DNA of 64,000 nt from Sipunculus nudus (Eukaryota; Annelida; Sipuncula; Golfingiida; Sipunculidae). The DNA lies in the NCBI GenBank assembly GCA_026874595.1, contig CM049308.1, positions 24,330,367-24,394,366 on the forward strand, written 5' to 3'. The notes under the pieces are model-generated. The model worked only from the letters and a program-made list of their open reading frames with translations. It ran no database searches and was not told the DNA's origin. The position numbers and the translations under genes are program-made. Positions 60,057-64,000 of the stretch are shown one piece after another (position 1 is the stretch's first letter; the number at the start of each line of letters is the position of its first letter).

Positions 60057-60301
60057 CTTTAGCACTTTGTGTTTGTCGAGACGCACGGTCACTTCGCCGT
60101 ATGTGATGTCAATATATTTTAGGTAGCTGACATGTGAACTGGAGTAGCGATTCTCGTTGGCGCCCTCAATACGAAACTCTTTTCCAGTAGGCGTGGCCAG
60201 GTTGTATTTGCATGCCCCTTGGTAGTGGATCATTTGTCCGTCAAACGTATTGTAATGAGGATCACCGCATATATTACAGCAGGCGGTAGATGATGATGAA
60301 G
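60057..60301 (-). pseudogene. Copy B exon 5 (VWD, first half)
   Basis: 245 nt, almost identical to copy A exon 5; the [11 protein letters not shown] signature is retained. Confidence 0.8.
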
Positions 60302-60550
60302 CTAGTGGTAGAAATCAGTGACATATTAAAGATACACCAATGTGTCGTTAAGCTAATAGCGCTCCTGAAATAAAATAAGTACGTGAAATGACTATGATTT
60401 ACAACAAGGCCCCAAAGTTTGAAAAAAATTCAAAATCATTATACATTAAGTAAGAAGCCAAACATCCAATCACCTTTGAAATCAACCATACTTCGGTAAA
60501 TGACAGTTTATGTCAAAAGATCGTATAATTCCCGAAAGAGACAAAACAAT

Positions 60551-60627
60551 CGTAACAACGATATCAGGTCGTGACAATTTATCAATGTTTTATTGATACA
60601 TTATCACGACCTGATATCGTTGTTACG
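60551..60627. repeat. Fold-back inverted repeat in intron 4 of copy B
   Basis: CGTAACAACGATATCAGGTC (starting 60551) through 60574 is repeated in reverse complement at 60604-60627. The loop itself contains TATCAATGTTTTATTGATA. Copy A has only the first arm (near 17139) and no inverted copy. Confidence 0.85.
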
Positions 60628-60891
60628 ATATCTGATATATGTTTTTATTATCATATTGATGGCATTGCCTTTCAAAATTTGAGAATTATAAGGTTTCAGA
60701 AATATTGTAGTAATATAAGGTGAAGAGCTTAAAAAAATTATAATCTATGTCACGGCCGACACAGTGTATATAGGTCTGACAATCATATACCAGTCCGGTC
60801 AATATTTGATATGTTCTTGTTGAATATAGAATATAATACCGCACATAACAAGAAAGCATACTTATTTACTTTACAGATTTCCTACACTTAC

Positions 60892-61023
60892 AACAGGCGC
60901 TCTTGACCAGGCTCTGTACGATGGTCTGAAGAGCGGAGAACCCTGCCACCTGGTGGTAGTATGTAGAATCAGGATCACTGGAGACGGCTTTTAGTTCGTT
61001 GACATTCACATTAGAACCAATAC
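60892..61023 (-). pseudogene. Copy B exon 4 (end of VWA)
   Basis: 132 nt with intact borders. In the shifted frame a TAA occurs at its fifth codon. Confidence 0.75.
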
Positions 61024-61605
61024 CTGTTCAAACAGGAAAGATAGGATTATATACCCGAACAACGGTATATATGTTTGTTTGATTAAGGATAACACTGTAT
61101 TATGTGCTGATTACAAATTCATGTCTGCAAAAGTGTAATCCTCTGCAGTAATTTCGTTTTTTTTTCCCCCGATCAATTAAGAGCTTTAATTACCATTTAA
61201 TACAACACAAACATTATGTCAGGCTACGTGTTGTAAGTCCAAATGGGACGTTTCATCACAGAACAAGTACCCGTGCACCTCTGGTGCGGTTTTCCTTATT
61301 TTGTAATATCTTTATTGCAAATCAATAGCTTTGTGCGCAACTGCATGTTTAGACTGGCAGGCAAGTAATTTGTCTTCTTGTTGCAGAAATCACAGCTGTG
61401 ATATATTTTCACGCTAAGTACACGTCCCAGGGAAGGAATTGCTCGACAGGAGTGAAAATCAATTATTTTCTTGCATTTGATTTGCCGTAAGAAAACTTCA
61501 TAAGGGAGATTTGTATATCTGAACGAATTGTTAAATTGTGGGGTTTTTTTTCATGTCTATTTTAGAAGGAAAGTGAGTTCGACCACATGACGCTAAAAGA
61601 CTTAC

Positions 61606-62035
61606 CGACTGCGTACATCTTTATCCCGGCTTGTTTTGCCAGATTTCCCTGCACGATGGTAGATGGTCTGTTGTTGGACCATCCATCTGTCACAAGGATG
61701 CCTACATTTAGTACGCCAGCCCGATCCCCGTTTCCAGCCGAAAACATGGTTGTCCTCATTTTCTCGAGTGCTCCCGCAGTGTTCGTTCCACCTGGTTGGT
61801 AAGGCAGCCCCCAGATGGCGCTCTCCACAGCTGCCTGACTGTTGTATTGGTTCAAGTGGAATTTGATGAAGACACCGGACGAATATGTTACAACACCAAT
61901 CCTCGTGGTGCCCTGACTGACCGGAAGTGACCTGACTGTCTATGGCGAACTGTTTTACTCTCCACCAGTTGGATTCTCTGACCGATCCGGATGTATCCAG
62001 AACAAAGACCAAATCCAGTTTGCAGCGCAGAGGAA
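61606..62035 (-). pseudogene. Copy B exon 3 (VWA) with 2-bp deletion
   Basis: 430 nt against 432 in copy A. Plus-strand copy A reads CCTGACTATGTCTATGG, copy B CCTGACTGTCTATGG. The frame is lost after the first ~25 residues of the VWA domain (after VKQFAID). The old frame is readable again from 61855 downward, showing that the rest of the exon is well preserved. Confidence 0.85.
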
Positions 62036-63120
62036 CTGATGAGGGAAATAAATTATCTTTTATTTGTTCTTCCTATTAATAGTCAACCCATTATGTACAT
62101 AACATACATTAGTAAAGATATTTGCTTTCAATTTCACCATTGATCTATATCTCATCGAGAATACCAGCTCTATTAATTGAATATAACAACCAACTGCTAA
62201 AAGGAACAACATATAAAAAAAGTAACATAACTACAGTACGATGACAGATGGAAGAAATACTAAACAAACTAAAATTAAAGATCGTGATACCAAAAAGCTT
62301 GTTGATATGGTTTCAGAATGATAAAAAATTCACCGAAGACATTGTAAATAAAAATAACCCTTGCATGGAGAAATAAATCTACACCTGTCCCTTCTGCACT
62401 GTTCTCACGATATGTCCTGATCACCTTTCAAATAGGTTTGTTCTTTTGGCCCATGCCTATACTGGCTTTCTACACGTTAAGGCCACAGGCTATGGCCATT
62501 GCAGACTAGTAATCAAGGCGAACGAGATGTGATTTTTTACATGAATAGACAGGAATTAATGTTAGTGCCGCTATCAGAGTTTTTGTTTCCTCCAAACTCT
62601 CCAAGGTTTGTGTACACGCAAAGTTTCTTTTAGATACATAATAACTACTGAGGTATATGTGTTCTCCGCCAAAAACTGAAGCATGGAAAGACATAAAGCA
62701 CAAACTGAAGGCAAGAGGTCAAAGCTAAATGATAAGGCACTAGTTCAGTGGTAAACCTTTGGAAATGCCAAGCTCGGGAGAGTTCAGGACCATTTGAGTT
62801 CTCCTCAAACGAACGCCGGGGTGGCGGAGCTCGGCTGAAACTCCGTTTTGGCGGATCCAATTACCCAGAGATATATCTTAAGGTATGGAGTGTCACACGT
62901 ATTCAAGATTTGAATACGGGACATTCAATCGAAACCCCTTTGCAAATGACCGACCTAATCTATTGGGGTATTACCAAGACATGCTCTTTGCAAACTCAAG
63001 GTCCCGAAGCCGAGCTCTATTTATTTTGTATCTAGTGCCAACTATATAAATACCCTTTACTGATTAGGTGTATAGTGGTTGCTGTTACAACTAAATTTCT
63101 GTATAAAATATGGTACTTAC

Positions 63121-63291
63121 TTGATGTACAAGGGTTGTTGTTGCAGCTCATTTCCTCTTTTTGACCGTTATAAATTCTAGTCCTCTTGCCACCACCACAT
63201 TTTTTGTCACATTGGCTCCAAGGTGTAGTAACAGGTCGTAGACCCCTAGGAGGAGCCACCGGTCTGAGTCCTTCGGCATCTTCTGGGTTAA
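63121..63291 (-). pseudogene. Copy B exon 2 (TSP1-like)
   Basis: 171 nt, same borders as copy A. The reading frame is still intact here. Confidence 0.75.
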
Positions 63292-63587
63292 CTTTAAAAT
63301 GAATACAAATTTTCAAAGGTAATCTTAAAACTGATATCCTCACAGCACGTTTCTTTGAAATATCGTGTTCGATTTGATAAAAGTGTCTTGCATGTGTATT
63401 CTTAATGTGAATTAATAAATATATCTTTAACATTAATAATATCTTTACAATATTTTCCAAATCTTTCAATATCTTTGATTGTTTCCAAATATTTATATAT
63501 TAATAATATTATGCTATTTTACAGTTTGTCTAATCCATAAAACCGATGATACACAAATGTTTATAAACAGTATGTATATATCCATAC

Positions 63588-63678
63588 CTCTCTCAAGTTC
63601 TCTCGCCGATTCTGGGGCCGCAAACCCGGTGGCGGCAATAAGCAGGAGTCTGAGCGCCACGACGTACAGTAGTGACAT
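63588..63678 (-). pseudogene. Copy B exon 1 (signal peptide)
   Basis: Same length and donor (GTATGG) as copy A exon 1; the signal peptide is intact. Confidence 0.75.
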
Positions 63679-64000
63679 CTGGTGGTGAGGAAAAATGTGT
63701 TATCCCTTTAAAACCATAAATGTGTTTCTTTTGTTTATTGCTTGCCTTGTACATTAAGCATGTCACATGACCGACGACATTTAAAAAATGCACAAGTATA
63801 AACTGTAAATTAATACATAATCCACATTAGGATCAAGTTATATCTCTATTGCAGGGTCGCATGAAGAAAATAAACTGATACAAATGGATATTCTTGTATA
63901 CATGTACTTATGTCTTTTATATGTCAAATTATCTTTTCTTCGGAGTGGCATTCCAAATAAACTGATTTAAATATGGTTTCCGTGGCCTCTTTTTTTTATT
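63679..64000. other. 5' flank of matrix gene copy B
   Basis: Collinear with 20231-20540 of block A. Homology continues to the window edge, so block B extends further. No gene recognised. Confidence 0.55.

Larger units (their letters stand above)
55500..63678 (-). pseudogene. Matrix protein gene copy B, frameshifted in the VWA exon
   Basis: All 11 exons of copy A are present in order with intact AG/GT borders: 63678-63588, 63291-63121, 62035-61606, 61023-60892, 60301-60057, 59211-58913, 58264-57975, 57537-57388, 56966-56793, 56315-56058, 55540-55500. Exon lengths equal those of copy A except the VWA exon, which is 430 instead of 432 nt: an AT pair is missing near 61937. The shifted frame runs to the end of that exon and meets TAA four codons into the next, so only the signal peptide, first TSP1 and start of VWA would be made. 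The exon-8 TSP1 has also lost a conserved Cys (to Phe). A recent pseudogene is likely. A sequencing indel, or a truncated but expressed secreted product, cannot be excluded. Confidence 0.8.

Overview
This is an AT-rich eukaryotic window, probably from a lophotrochozoan and most likely a bivalve or other mollusc. That is an inference. It rests on a spliced secreted matrix gene that combines VWA, VWD, thrombospondin-1 and chitin-binding (CBM14) domains, as in shell-matrix proteins, on a TIR-domain receptor, and on a BEL/Pao retrotransposon. There is no prokaryotic gene organisation.

Layout: (1) 591-6176 holds three tandem ~2.1 kb units (the third shortened). Each joins short 34-bp and 40-bp minisatellites to part of a BEL/Pao LTR. 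(2) 3691-10843 is a decayed BEL/Pao element whose internal part (6177-9562) has lost RT/RNase H. The 3' LTR (9563-10843) is complete and the target duplication is GCAGT. (3) 11789-20230 (minus) is an 11-exon gene, copy A, predicting a secreted 760-residue protein: TSP1, VWA, VWD, C8, TSP1, TSP1, CBM14. (4) 22330-23007 is a copy of a hairpin/(TA)n repeat. (5) 23008-43588 is a very large inverted duplication with arms of ~11.0 and ~9.1 kb around a ~445 bp spacer. Each arm carries one intact, intronless gene for a 568-residue receptor: signal peptide, Frizzled-type cysteine-rich domain, sushi, transmembrane segment, TIR. (6) 44401-47890 and 47915-53690 are large arrays of the same 34-bp and 40/80-bp minisatellites that are short in region 1. 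(7) 53691-64000 is copy B of regions 2-3. It lacks the BEL element (empty target site at 54008-54012) and has an 11-exon copy of the matrix gene with a 2-bp frameshift in the VWA exon.

The window is therefore two paralogous (or unmerged allelic) blocks, A and B, on either side of a receptor palindrome. Comparing A with B and arm with arm dates several events by presence or absence: the BEL insertion, a TTAA-flanked MITE only in A, a TTA-flanked MITE only in B, a fold-back hairpin mutation only in B, a 2 kb segment only in the left arm, and large satellite expansion only in B.

The most noteworthy items are the Frizzled-CRD/sushi/TIR receptor pair, which I do not recognise as a described architecture, and the palindrome whose outer-left edge and centre both fall in copies of one hairpin repeat family. 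The matrix protein is predicted to be extracellular and to bind chitin or matrix. The receptor is predicted to span the membrane and signal through its cytoplasmic TIR domain. Nothing in the sequence links the two functionally.
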